Shown: positions 11,031-22,444, numbered from the stretch's first letter. The stretch: 64,000 bases of DNA from Heterohyrax brucei (GCA_028571685.1 CM053154.1:11440001-11504000); one strand, 5' to 3'. Made by a program: numbers and translations. Notes: generated from the letters alone by a model not told the origin.

Positions 11031-11754
11031 TGCCCATAAAATTCTTCAACATTGTATCTTGAGGTCTGAGTTTTCTCTTCATCTCTTTCAGCTTGAGAAA
11101 GTCCTATTACGTTCATCCATTTTGGTTTTCTAACTCTGGGTCTATGCACATTTTGTTATTATGCTCTATCTTGTCTTCTTGCACTGTCCCTCTTCATTTC
11201 CTTGATTTCAACATTTCTTCTGTTTGCTTTAGCTACTCTGCACTTAACAGCAAGTTGCAGAGTCACTTCTGACATCCATTTTAGACTTTGCCTTCTTTCC
11301 TCTGTTTTAATGACCTTTCCCTTTCTTCATGTATGGTGTCTTTGACATCACCCCACAACTCTTCTTCTCTTTAGTCATTAGTCTTTAGTGTGTCAAATCT
11401 ATTCTTGGGATGTTCTCTGAATTCAGGTGAGAGACAGTCAACCTTTGGCTATTGCTGACTTGCTTTGATCTTCTTCAGCTTTGAGTCAAGCTGAAGAATG
11501 AGCAATTGATGGTCTATTCCTCGGTGAGCCCCTGGCTTATCTTGAGGGATGATACTAAACTTCTCTGTTGTCTCATTCTGTAGATGTAGCAGATATGATT
11601 CCTGTGGAACCCATCTGGTGAGGTTCCTACACACAGCTCTTGTTTGTGTTGTTGAAAACAGGTATTTCTGATGAATATGTCATTGATCTTACAGAATTCT
11701 ATCACGCAATTTCCAGTGTCATTTCTGTCACTAACCTTGTATTTTCCAACTATA

Positions 11755-11882
11755 AAGATCAGCAGTTCATTTCTACCAGGCACTCCTTGGAAACTCTATA
11801 GAGCAGCTCTACTCTGACCTATAGGGTCACTATGAGTTAGAATTGACTTGATGGCAGTGGGTTTGGGTTTTTTGGTTTTGGT
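11755..11882 (+). mobile_element. AfroSINE, 5'-truncated, inside RTE
   Basis: The B box region (gatcagcagttcatttctac) begins the copy, followed by ctccttggaaactctataga and the tail ctatgagttagaattgactt. A T/G-rich end follows. The RTE endonuclease sequence resumes at ccttctttgtttcc. Confidence 0.8.
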
Positions 11883-12786
11883 CCTTCTTTGTTTCCAGGA
11901 TTTGCATTCCAATCACCAGTAATTACCAAAACATGTTGATTGAATGTTAAACTAATTTCAGGCTTCAGCGATTTGTAAAAATTGTTCAGTTTTTTCATCT
12001 TTGGCATTAATGATTGATGGATACATTTGAATAATAGTCATATTAATCAGTATCTTCCTTGTAGGCATATGGATATTAACCTATTATTAAAGTATCGTGC
12101 TTTAGCGTAGATCTGGAAATGTTCTTTTTGACAATGACTGTAATGCCATTACTCTTTGATTTGTCATTTCCAGCATAGTAAATCATGTAACTGCTGCATT
12201 CATAATGGCTAATGCCAGTCCATTTCAGCTCATTAATGACTAGGATATTGATCTTCAAGCATTCCGTTTCATTTTTGACAGCTTCCAATTTTTCTTGAAT
12301 CATGCTTTGTGTGTTGTGATAACTAATGGGTGTCTACATCCATCAATTCTCAGTTTGAGTCCCGCCCCATCTGCAAGTGAAGGCCTTGTAAGCATGACTC
12401 CATCTGCATCACTAGATCTGACTCTACTTTGGGGAGGAAGGCGGCTCTCCCGTAATTGTGTTTTAAGTGTCTTCCATTCTGAGGGATCATCTCCCAGCAC
12501 TGTATCAGACTATATTCTGTTGTTATCTGTAAGGTTTTCATTGGTTAATTTTATAAATAGATCACCAGGCGCTTCTTCCTAGACTGCCTTGCTCTGGAAA
12601 CGGCTGAAATCTGCCATGAGTGCCCTGTGGGTGTTCACAGGGGCAGTGTCTCCAGCATACTAGCATCACCAACACATTGCCTCAGTACAACAAACTAGAA
12701 AGTTGTGTTATTTAGGCTTATGTAACAAAAAATAAAATGAAATGAATTAAATCAAACACATAGAATCAAATTAATCTACATATATG

Positions 12787-12835
12787 CTCAAAAACCAAAC
12801 CACACCCACTTTCATCAAGTGGAGTCTGACTTATT
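12787..12835 (-). mobile_element. AfroSINE tail scrap
   Basis: aaaaaccaaaccacaccca followed by ctttcatcaagtggagtctg is the antisense tail only. Confidence 0.55.
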
Positions 12836-13484
12836 TACATAAACCAATGCTATTAAATTAATAATCAAACTAATCAAATAGAAAATCAAGTCAGATAACA
12901 AGTAAATTAAATTAATAAAATATGCTAACATAAATGAAATGGAATTAAATCACATATAATCATAAGTTAATTATGCTAATAAAATAAAATACACAAAATA
13001 ATAGAATATGAAATAATGTAAACTTAGTTAAATTATTACATAAAATAGAATGAAGTAATATTAAATTACATCTATAAAATTAAACTAAATTAACCAATAA
13101 AATTACATAGTAAAAACTAAGTTTTGAAAAAATATACAATTTAATTGATGAAATTGTTAGTTATTTAAAAAAATTTAATAAAAATGACTAAAATTAATAA
13201 AATTATATAAGTAAAATGAAATACCTAAACTAAATAATGTAAATAAAATACTAAATTATGTAAATAAAATCACACATAAAACATATGCATATATTGATTT
13301 AATTAACACTCTATAAAATTGTAAATTTAAAACCTATAATTTAAAATAGACTAATGAGATTCAATTAATTTAAATGCATTAAATAAAATAATACTAAATA
13401 ACACAAATAAAATAATTTTACTAAATTAAATAAAATTAAATAAAACGGACAAACTACATTAAAATTAAGTCACTTCTTAAAAAC

Positions 13485-14110
13485 TAGCAAGCTGTCACCT
13501 GAGGCAGACCAAATGATCCCATCTCAGCTAAATCAGATGATCACTAAGTTCAACAACGACATAAGAGACAGAGCCCAGAGGACAGAAGGACCCACGTGTA
13601 TGGATGAGGGTACCAGCATGTGATCAGAAGAACCAGATGGTGCCCAGCCATCACCAGTGTCACTGTGATGGGGCACACAATGTTGAGTCCCAGGGGCAAC
13701 ACAGATAAAAAGAGGGGTGCACCTTAAGAATTCCACCAAAAGACCACCATTGACCGTCCAAGGCCGAGAGACTTCCACTGGGAGCATGACCCCTAGACCT
13801 GTTGCTGCCCCAGAGCATAACTCGTTACTGAGGTCAACTCTTCAAACAGGAATGGATTGGGCTTCTGGATATAGGGTGACTATATGGAGTGTCCACTTTA
13901 TGGTTCTACGTATCTACAGGATGCCGTCCTACTGGCCTCTTACCAGAAGGCAGAGCAGAGGGCAGAGGGAAGGGGATAGGAGATTCTTCGCAGGATATGA
14001 CATGCATAGAACACAACGGAAGAGTATGCTGTCACCGGGCAAGGAAAACAGAAGGAACTGCAGAAAGGTAGGTGCGCAAATTTAACTTGGACTGTACAGT
14101 ACTTTCACTC
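13485..14110 (+). mobile_element. Afrotherian L1 3'-UTR-like fragment
   Basis: The part from about 13835 (gaggtcaactcttcaaacag) through cctcttaccagaaggcagag, a G-rich purine tract, and tgcgcaaatttaacttggac parallels 36300-36600, where the same sequence follows an L1 ORF2. The upstream part (gaagaaccagatggtgccca) has no L1 coding sequence, so this is a 5'-truncated copy ending in an A-rich tail. The assignment rests on that parallel. Confidence 0.6.
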
Positions 14111-14142
14111 AACCATAATAAAAAATATATAAATAAATAAAT

Positions 14143-14300
14143 AAGCCACTTCTGTCGAGTCAGGTCCGACTCATAGTGTCCCTAAGAGGTCAGAGTGGAA
14201 CTGCCTCATAGAGTTTCCAAGAGCGCTTGGTGGATTTGAACTGCTGACCTTTTGGTTAGCAGGTGTAGCACTTCACCCACTGTGACACCAGGGTTTCCCA
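14143..14300 (-). mobile_element. AfroSINE, full length, antisense
   Basis: cacttctgtcgagtcaggtc, gagtggaactgcctcataga, tttggttagcaggtgtagca and acaccagggtttccc are all in order. It inserted in the AT-rich tract. Confidence 0.85.
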
Positions 14301-14781
14301 CATTAAATTGAAGGATACTTAAATAAATGAATACATTAATTTAATAAAATAGTGTAAAACTAAAGACCATCTATAAAGTAGAATAATTTATTGAATTAAA
14401 TTAAATTAATAAGACTAAATAAATTCAATGAAATACATAAAATAATATAAATACTGTTAAATTTAAGAAGTAAAATACATTTATTAAAATGACATGAATA
14501 AAGTTAAATCAAATCACAAAAAATAACACAACAACGTAAATGAAAGAAACAGTACATGAAACTAAAAATTAAATTAGTTTACACACAAAATTCTATAAAA
14601 TAAAAAACAAGGAAATTATATGAATAAAATAAAATTACATAAATAAAACTAAAAACCAAATAAATTGAATTAATAGAATTAAATTAAATAAGTATAGTAA
14701 GTAAAATAACTACATATAAAGTAAATTTATTTTAAGTAAAATAATTTTATATATATAAATAATATAACATAATATATATAT

Positions 14782-14942
14782 AAAAAAAAACATTGCCATC
14801 ATGGTCAATTCCTACTCATAGCAACCCTCTAGACAGAGTAGAACTGCTTCACAAAGTGTCCAAGGAACACCTGGTGGATTTGAACTGCCAAACTTTTGGT
14901 TGGCAGCCATAGCACTTAGCCACTATGCCACCAGGGTTTTCT
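14782..14942 (-). mobile_element. AfroSINE, full length, antisense
   Basis: An A run is followed by catggtcaattcctactcat, agacagagtagaactgcttc, aacttttggttggcagccat and gccaccagggttttct. It inserted in the AT-rich tract. Confidence 0.85.
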
Positions 14943-15110
14943 AGTACAGCAATAATTATTAAAGTTAAATTAATAAATTGCATTTAAGTTAATGAAATAA
15001 TATAAAATATAATTCAATTTGATATAACAAAATATAATAATTCAAATCAATAAGAAAAATGGAATTACACAAAAATTAAATACTGTAAATGAATGGAATC
15101 CTGTAAAATA

Positions 15111-15530
15111 AAATCCCTCAGTTCCCTGCATGTCTCTGGCTTTACCTGGAGAAACAGGGAAGGACTTCCCCCACCACTGAGCAAGGCAGGCCAGAAGCAA
15201 ATGTGGGATAGGGAACTTCCTAGTCCTGAAAGTGGGGAGTGGCAGAATAAGAAGTTCAGTGGGATTTTTTTGTTGTTGGGGAGGAAAGTTTCTAGAGGTG
15301 AGAGAAAAAGAAGAGATGGGAAAGGGGAGATTCTGGAAAGCTCGGTCACTATGGGAAGATTGTTTTTAGTCCGTTGTTTTCCAAGGAGCGTGAAGTGTCC
15401 CATAGAGGTGGCGAATAGTCATCCATGATGCCCCTCTGAAAGGTGTAAATGAGAGAGTGAAGGGTCTCCTATCCTGGCCTCTGAGGGACTTAGGTAAGCA
15501 GGATGTCCACAAGAGTTCACTGAGAAAACA
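15111..15530. other. No feature recognised
   Basis: Mixed-composition DNA. Open frames of just over 110 codons occur on both strands over the same bases and neither resembles a known protein. Confidence 0.4.
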
Positions 15531-15692
15531 CTCCCTGCCTGCCTCCCTGCCTCCCTGCCTGCCTCCCTGCCTCCCTGCCTCCCTGCCTCCCTGCCTCCCT
15601 GTCTCCCTGCCTCCCTGCCTCCCTCCTTCCTTCCTTTCTTCTCTCCTTCTTTCCTTCCCTTTCTCTCTCCCTCCTTCCTTCCTCTTTCACTT
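15531..15692 (+). repeat. Pyrimidine microsatellite, (CCCTGCCT)n then (CCTT)n
   Basis: About 100 bases of ccctgcct/ccctgcctgcct units pass into cctt/ctttc-rich sequence. One strand is almost pure pyrimidine. Translations rich in Arg, Glu, Gly and Gln on the minus strand are by-products of the repeat. Such tracts are length-variable and can adopt triplex structure. Confidence 0.9.
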
Positions 15693-16552
15693 TCCATTCC
15701 TCTTGAAGACCTGCAAAGAAAGACACCCCTTGGGGCACATCCATGGCTGCAGTCCCAGGCCAGACTCCTCACAGAGGTGCCAAGGGCACCTTGCCTCACA
15801 GGAACCCACGTCCTCCCTCTTGGGGCAGAAACCTAACCAATGTCCTGCATGAGGTCATCAGTTCACAGTGGGTTTTACAGCTCGTGGTTTTTTAAGAGCC
15901 TGTTCCAACCTTGATCTTACACCAAACTGTAAAATTGCAAAGCAACTACTTTCATTTCATTTTGGATGAGTACAAACAGCAAAGTTAGGGCATAGGTCCA
16001 GATCTGAATTTGACTTTCCCTAGTGGCCTGGAGACCTTGGTACTACCAAGAGAGAGGCCAGGCAAACATGGAGCAGAGATTCTGCGACAGGGTGGGATGG
16101 AGAAGGAGGAAATTTTGTTATTAACCGTCTTTGCCATGGCCTCAGGAAAGGAGCCCTGGGGAAGGTCCTGGACGGCTGCTGTGGAGTAATTATGCATTGA
16201 GAAGACTGGATTCCCTCTGATAACCAATTACCTCAAGGATTAAGCTAGTAATGCCACTGGGGCTTAGAATCTGAGATAAAAATGGGATCTAGCTAAATTT
16301 TGCCAATACTAATTTGAAGGAAGTATCTTTTTTGTTAGCTATTGTTGGCAGTGGAAAGAATCACATTGTTTAACATTGGCTGTTTTTTGAGTTTTTGTGT
16401 TTTTCACAAAACTCCAGCTTCATCAAAGAGAGCTGTGTGATTGCAGACAAGTTAACAAGACAGAACCTTAATTTTTTCCTATTTAAAATTATAATTATGA
16501 AGCCAAACTTAGAGAGTTATTGCAAGGAGGCAAGATAATGCGTATAAGTTCT
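15693..16552. other. No feature recognised
   Basis: Single-copy-looking sequence. There is no recognisable coding sequence, RNA gene or named repeat. Confidence 0.4.
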
Positions 16553-17052
16553 GCCAATTAAGTTTGAAATTTCATCCTAGAAAAAGTGCTACAGACCTCG
16601 TTGATGAATATCTCCATGGTCACCTCCAAAGTCCCCCCCTTGGGAAGCTATGGACTGACTCCAATGCCTAGTCCACCCTTCAAAGCAATTTGGGAACTCT
16701 TTTACCAGAATGGCCGTCAGAGCTGTATTCCCCTTGATGTCCTGAATGTCATCAAAATGTCTTCCTTTCAATATTTCCTTTATCTTCAGGTAAAGAGAAA
16801 AGCCACTGGGGGGCCAGGTCGGGTGAGTAGGGAGGGTGTTCCAATACAGTTATTTGTTTACTGGCTGCAACCCCGCTCACAGACAACTATACAATTAAGT
16901 TTGTGAACTTGGCACCTTGCAAAGACCATTCCAGAAAGAGTTCCCAAATTGCTTTGAAGGGTGGGCTAGGCACTGGCATCGGTGCATAGCTTCCCAAGGG
17001 CGCACTTTGAAGCTAACCGTAGTGATATTCAGCAATGAGGTATGTAGCTCGC
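16553..17052 (-). mobile_element. Mariner-superfamily remnant with long internal inverted repeats (copy 2)
   Basis: On the minus strand about 16715-16840 reads YSPDLAP followed by SGFSLYLKIKEI and, after it, LKGRHFDDIQDIKG and then FEGWTRHW with IASQG. This is the end of a mariner transposase, with glycine where the last catalytic aspartate is expected. A left arm at about 16584-16715 recurs inverted at 16921-17050. The motif caattaagtttgtgaacttg lies near 16890. Same design as the copy at 7540-8072. Confidence 0.78.
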
Positions 17053-17054
17053 AG

Positions 17055-17965
17055 ACTTAGCTGTCAGAACTCGTATAGTGCAGTTAGCAAAATGACCCAA
17101 ACAGAAGAGATACCATACAAAGGTGACACTAGTAATAGCAATGTAGTATTTTATTTTGAAGAATCTTTCATTCCAGGTAACCCAGCAACCCACTCCCAGT
17201 CCAGGAGACGGAGAAAACAGGCAGCAAGGAAGGTGAAACGACCACAGGGCCAAAGTAATGAAACTCTGTTTTATTAAAGTGCTGACACGGTGCATATGGC
17301 CTGGTCTACAGCCTTCTTCTCCAAGGGTCCTCGCCAGAAGCACATGCTTTTTCACGTGTTGACTAGGGTGGGCCTCAAGGTCTCGCCATATTCATAGTCC
17401 AAAAAGACTGCATCCTCTCACTGTCGGATGGAAAGCCAGCCTGCTCAGAAGGGAGTGTATCTGATCTTCACTCCCTGAGGCCCTAACTTCCCAAGAGAAT
17501 TCCATTCCTTTCCTCCCAGAGCTTGGAGCTCCAGGCGCACAATCGGTCTATCTCTTGGCACCTGAGAGATGCCTGGCAGGCAGGTGTATCTGCTCAATAT
17601 CCAACCTGTTTTTATTGCCAATCCCAGTGACACGAGTGGGTTCAGCTGGCTATGATTTGAGAGGCATCAGAGCTTGTCACTGTTCCAAGAACACGGTTTC
17701 ATAACAGCCATAAAATGAAGACTCTGTTTAGCCCAAGGATACTAACCGGGTGAGGCACTCCAGCTGTATAGTTAACTACATATGATAAACTTTTCAGCAA
17801 GTCGCCAAGAGTACTGTTATACCAGCTCCTCTACTCCCTCGGGAGGTCATAAAAGACATCCAAGAAACTGCGTCTGAATTACACAGAAAAGAAGACTTTC
17901 CATCCCCTGATCCTCGCCATGGGAATGCCTTCCCAATGCCTCCCCAAAGATACTCCGATAATTAA
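17055..17965. other. Unassigned; possible old retroelement sequence
   Basis: No gene recognised. Read on the minus strand, an aataaa-containing stretch lies near 17270, as at the 3' end of many transcripts or LTRs, but I cannot assign a family. Confidence 0.3.
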
Positions 17966-17969
17966 TGAA

Positions 17970-18213
17970 GACAAAACCCAAACTCTTTGCCATTAGGTCG
18001 ATTACAGCTCACGGTGACCTTCTGTATTATAGAATGGAATTGTTTCATAGAGGGTTTTTTGTTTTTTGTTTTTTGTTTTTAGGGTAGAGGGGGGTAATCC
18101 TTATGGAAGCAGATTGCCAGGTCTTTCTTCTATAGCCCTGCTGTGATGAGGTCAAACCACTGACCTCCCAGTTAGTAGCTGGGTGCAGACCTTTTGTGCC
18201 ATCCAGGGACCGT
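17970..18213 (-). mobile_element. AfroSINE, long subfamily, antisense
   Basis: ccattaggtcgattacagct, an inserted (gtttttt)n run at about 18056-18080, taatccttatggaagcagat and tgccaggtctttcttctata identify the long form. The head ends near gtgccatccagggacc. Confidence 0.75.
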
Positions 18214-18221
18214 AAATAATC

Positions 18222-18392
18222 AATTAAAAAACAAAAAACCCAACGCCATCAAGTCAACTCCAACTCATAACGACCTTATAGGACAGAGTAGAACTCCCCC
18301 ATTGAGTCTCCAAGGAGTGGCTGGTGGATTTGAACTGCTGACCTTTTGGTTAGCCGCAGTAGTGCTTAACCACTACCTCCACCAGGGTTTCC
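18222..18392 (-). mobile_element. AfroSINE, full length, antisense
   Basis: It begins just downstream of the previous SINE. All parts of the short form are present: gccatcaagtcaactccaac, gacagagtagaactccccc, ctgaccttttggttagccgc and caccagggtttcc. Confidence 0.88.
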
Positions 18393-18394
18393 AG

Positions 18395-19260
18395 ATAACC
18401 AAATCATGGAAAAGCGAGAAACAGCATTTCATGAAACCTTTCTCTCATGATTTCATGAAAGTACAGACTGGAGGATGTTAAAAGTAAGCCTGTGACCTCA
18501 GCAGCAACCTGAGTACCAGTTATTTACAACCTGGCCCGGTCTTAATTCGTCCAAAACAATACGATCAACTCCACTATGGGTTCGAAAACAAAGGCCCTTA
18601 AAGCTATACCCTAAGAGTGCCAGAGAGCTCCAAAGATGTAGTGGAAACAGTATGAGGTAGCCCCCTCTTTTCAAAGACCAAGAGCATCTTTTGGTTTTTG
18701 CTGCACAGTATTTTTCATTATGAAACCACCTCTCCCCTGTGGTTCTGGGAGAACTGACCATATCTCTGACTCAGAGGGTGGAAGGATCCAGGCTTAAGCC
18801 AATCAGCACATTGCATTTTTCCCAGCCACTCTAATTGGTTGAGAGTCAGATAAGCACGCGACACGAACAAAACCAATGAGATGATGAGGCGTTCATTGGA
18901 ATTCTGGGAAAATCTCACTGACTGTGAAGTGGGAGGGATGCCAGAACCATGTGAGAGGTCTGGACTACATCAAGAGGAAGCTGAGGAGAAGCCAAGCAAT
19001 GTGAGCCGGAGAAGCTGTGGTCTGAGGGACAGCAGCTTAGCCCCTTCTTGAGCCACGCTGTCTACCATTGCAGTCACTTCTGCAGGGTATGTTAACCCGG
19101 TCTCTTCTCTTGCTTCTCCCGTTATATTCTCTTTTGCTGTTTTATAATTTTTTTTTATTTTAAAAGCAAGAAATGCTTATTTTAAAAATTTGTCACAGAC
19201 ACAAAAAATAAGGTAACTCCGAAAATCAGGCGTCCACCAGGTGAGATCCATTCTTTGATA
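18395..19260. other. Unassigned; possible ancient LTR-like sequence with CCAAT boxes
   Basis: The part 18790-18960 has ccaatcagcacattgcattt and then ctctaattggttgagag and accaatgagatga. This resembles a repeat commonly seen in mammalian genomes, possibly an old LTR, but I cannot name it. There is no coding sequence. Confidence 0.3.
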
Positions 19261-19261
19261 A

Positions 19262-19463
19262 GACCAGTGCCATCCAGTCCTGTCAGACTCAAAGCGACCC
19301 TATAAGACAGAGTAGCACTGCCCCATAGCGTTTTTTTTTTCCAAGACTCTGCTCTCTACATAAGCAGATTGCCACATCTGCCTCCTGTTGAGCAACTGGC
19401 GGGTTCACACTGCCAGCCTTTCAATTAGCCACCAAGCACTCAACCACTAGGCAACCAGGCTGC
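19262..19463 (-). mobile_element. AfroSINE, long subfamily, antisense
   Basis: gtgccatccagtcctgtcag, agacagagtagcactgcccc, a T run, acataagcagattgccacat and ttagccaccaagcactcaac in order. Confidence 0.78.
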
Positions 19464-19639
19464 TTTTCTTGTGTGATAAACTCCAAATAAACAAAAGGGA
19501 TAATGTTTTTTTAAAAAATTAAACTCTACGTCTCTCTGTTTTTGACAAATCAAGACAACAAAATGTAGGGATGGCGATTACCTCAGTAATATAGTTCACA
19601 TACATATGTGTATGTGTATATATAAAATGTATGAGACTT

Positions 19640-21300
19640 GAGTGTATATGTATATCACATTTAACATACAAGAATAGAATTTCTGTTCTTTTCAAGTACT
19701 CATGAAATATTTGCGGAACTTAGCTGTATACTAGAAAGAAAGTCCACTTTATGCCACAAAATCAATCTCAACATCTTTCAAAAAGCAGAACGTAATCAAG
19801 TCACATTTCCTGACCAAAATGCAATAAACCTAGTAATAAATAGTCGAGGTAGAAATGAACGGTAACTTCCCAGCCGTTCAAGAAATACGACACTCTCTCC
19901 AAGGCCTATTTGCTAAGATACCAATAGGACTAAGCAAAACAAACTACTGCCATCGAGTTGGGTCTTACTCGTAGCGACACTATGGGTCAGAGTAGTACTG
20001 CTCCATCGAGTTTCCAAAGAGCACCTGACAGATTTGAACTGTTGACCTCCTGGGTAGCAGACATAGCACTTAACCCATTACGTGGCCAGAGTTCTCCGGT
20101 AAGACTTCTAATCACTAAAATACATAGGCTGAAGCTAAAGTTGTCTTTGTTGGGGGGTGGTGAAAATTATCATTTGAAATCGTCTCATTCCTCAACAAGA
20201 AAAAAGGTAATCAAATAAACTAAGAGCCAAACTAAAAAAAATGTAGGAAAAGAAGATCAAACCTAAGTCGGAAGGAAAAAAATTAGTAAATATAAAATCA
20301 AGTCATTGAATTTAAACTAGAAAACTTAAAAGCAGTAGAATCAGTTAATTCGAGATGGTTGTTTTAAAAAAAATAAACAAATAAGATAAAAGATAAGTTA
20401 CAGCCCAACTTCAAGTTGGAAACAAGAGAAGTAAAAGTACAGACATCCAAAATTAGACAAAAGCCAAGGCAAATAGTCACAGATGCAGGGCGGGGGCGAG
20501 GGGGGGTGAGGGGAAAGCGCTTGTTAAAGCACCAGAGACTGCTTTGGAAATCTGTGCAAATGTATCTGGAAACTTGAATAAAATGGGTGATTTTTCTAAA
20601 GCACAATAAAGTATCAAAGAGTACTCTGTAAAACTGCAAATTTCAAAACTTGGAGAAAATGGATAATTAGAAGAGAAAGGGAACCTAAAACAGGTAGTGA
20701 GATAGTGCTGAAGGAGGTCCTCCTGGAAGAGGCAGGCCCAGACAGCTTACACAGGCCAGCTCATCAGAGAGGAGACAACACACACGTTATTTAAATCATG
20801 TCTGAACTCAGAGAAAGATGAGATGCTTCTGAATTCTTCTATTGTTTTTTAAAGTCAGCAAAACACTATAACAAAATATCTTAAAGATGTTTCAAAAAGA
20901 TAAAATTGCTGACCTGATTTCACTTGTAATCCTAAACAAAATATTAGCAATTCAGTTCACCAATATGAGTGAGACACTGTAATTGCTGCTAGGTAGCATC
21001 TCTCCAAGTTCGTGCAATAAACGAAAACAAGAGGTGTGAAGATTTGCGAGAAGCAAGAAAAAGTCTTATTATTTTCAGATAAAATGATTATGCACCAGGG
21101 AAACCCAACAGAATAAACTGAAAGCTGTTAGAAACCGTAAGAGACCATAATAACATGGACAGTTTCAAAACAAAGATACAAGTAATAACTTTCATACTAA
21201 CAATACCAGCTAGAAAATATAATAAGTGAAATTCTATTCCTAATAACAGCGATTTATATAAAATAATCAACAAGACCTGGGTTACCCAGAGAAAATTACA
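19640..21300 (+). mobile_element. Old L1 ORF2 fragment, decayed
   Basis: The sequence parallels mammalian L1 ORF2. ttctgttcttttcaagtact and the following bases match the end of the endonuclease domain. Around 20930-20990, taatcctaaacaaaatatta matches the reverse transcriptase region. Stops in every frame show it is dead. A SINE interrupts it at 19932-20099. The middle (20400-20700) is too diverged for a firm match. Confidence 0.65.
19932..20099 (-). mobile_element. AfroSINE, full length, antisense, inside L1
   Basis: gccatcgagttgggtcttac, cagagtagtactgctccatc, ctgttgacctcctgggtagc and gccagagttctcc. It interrupts the old L1. Confidence 0.85.
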
Positions 21301-21667
21301 AAACTCTTTTGACGGACAGAAAAGGAGAGTTGAAAAAATGGAGTAGCGGCCCTTTTAGATAAGCTATCTTAACTTTAGTAAGTGGAGAAAAAATAACTGT
21401 TAGTTTCTGAGCTGTAAAAGTCAATTATAGGGTTTCTCTTGGGAGAGAAACCCATTTTTCTTTAGCCAAACACCCTGATGGCTGCTTTAATTGTGGAAAG
21501 ATAAATCCTGGGCTTGGCTGTAATGGACAGGAGCTAAGATAGTACAACTGGGCGAGAGGGGAGTCAACCAAAGAGAAGCAGGGACAGGATCAAAGCAAGG
21601 GGCCCAGCGGGAACTGGAAGAAAGGAGAAACTTTCCTGTAAGAAGACAAGTGATAGGATTTGTAAGA
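21301..21667. other. No feature recognised
   Basis: Single-copy-looking sequence between an old L1 and a SINE pair. Confidence 0.35.
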
Positions 21668-21837
21668 ATTCTCTTGTTGTTAACTGCCATCAGTGCTGAC
21701 TCATAGTGACCCTATGTGTGCAGAGTAGAACGGGGTCCCACAGGGTTTGCAAACTGACTCTTTGGAAGCAGATCACCAGGCCTTTCTTCTGCATGCGTTG
21801 GAACCACCAACTTTTTGTCTGGTAGTTCAGTGGCGCC
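21668..21837 (-). mobile_element. AfroSINE, long subfamily, antisense
   Basis: It starts with ttgttgttaactgccatcag, then accctatgtgtgcagagtag, ttggaagcagatcaccaggc and a head ending near cagtggcgcct. The leading gttgtt is like an RTE end. Confidence 0.75.
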
Positions 21838-21998
21838 TAAACCAAAACCAAAGCCAACCCATTGCTCCTGAGTCAATTCCAACTCATAGAGACCCTAAAG
21901 GACAGAGTAGATCTGCATCATAGAGTGTCCCATTTGAACTATTGACCTTTTGGTTAGCAGACATAGCTCTTAACTACTACGCCAGCCGGGTCTCTCCA
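21838..21998 (-). mobile_element. AfroSINE, antisense
   Basis: aaaccaaaaccaaagccaac, ctgagtcaattccaactcat, ggacagagtagatctgcatc and ttggttagcagacatagctc follow directly after the previous SINE. Part of the body is deleted. Confidence 0.83.
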
Positions 21999-22154
21999 GG
22001 GCCACTCAGGGGCTCTTGAAAAGGAGACGGGAAGAGATGAAAGGGGCCCAGGTGGAACTTACAGAAGACTGAAATGTCCCTTTCTTTCTTTTTTTCTCAT
22101 AAGAGGACAAGTAGTAAGACTTTTAAGAATCCACTGTCTAATACTCAGTTTGAA

Positions 22155-22358
22155 GTGGCTGGTTGGTACAGTTAATATGCTCAGCTGCTAGCCTAATGTT
22201 GGCATCTCAAGTCCCCCCACAAGACACCTGGAAAGAAAGCCCTGGCAATCTGCTTCTGAAAAATCAGCCACCGAAAACCCTATGGAGCACATTTCTGCTC
22301 TGACAGCCATGTGGTTGCCATGCAGTGGATCTGACCTGACGGCAGCTGGCTTGGTTTA
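22155..22358 (+). mobile_element. AfroSINE, long subfamily, sense
   Basis: The head (ggttggtacagttaatatgc) is followed by cctggaaagaaagccctggc, aatctgcttctgaaaaatca, gaaaaccctatggagcacat and the tail tctgacctgacggcagctgg. Confidence 0.8.
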
Positions 22359-22444
22359 ATGTTCCAGTTAAAGTCACCTGCTGTGCTGTGTGATGATGCA
22401 AACCACTTCCACAGTCCCCGCACATTCAGTAATGATGATGGTAG

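Larger units (their letters stand above)
8978..12705 (-). mobile_element. RTE LINE, near full length, with nested insertions
   Basis: The 3' end (gttgttgttgtgagttgcca) is at about 8978. The order toward the right is C-terminal domain, reverse transcriptase, linker, endonuclease and 5' end (near 12600-12705, including cagtgtctccagcatactag). Later insertions lie at 10206-10336 (SINE), 10367-10576 (another RTE 3' end), about 10919-11030 (rearranged SINE pieces) and 11755-11882 (SINE). Removing these leaves about 3.2 kb, close to the usual RTE length. Many stops and frameshifts make it inactive. I found no clear target-site duplication. Confidence 0.85.
12720..15110. repeat. AT-rich low-complexity tract (TAAAAT/TAAATTA-like)
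   Basis: Degenerate runs of taaaataaattaaat-like sequence fill 12720-13480, 14110-14142, 14300-14780 and 14945-15110. G and C are rare. A SINE scrap (12787-12835), an L1-3'UTR-like piece (13485-14110) and two SINEs (14143-14300, 14782-14942) interrupt it. No gene is visible. It resembles an old decayed microsatellite rather than a unique gene desert. Confidence 0.8.

Noticed and set aside
15419-15852. Open frames rich in Arg-Glu-Gly or Pro-Cys-Leu repeats on both strands
   Set aside because: Translations of the (CCCTGCCT)n microsatellite.
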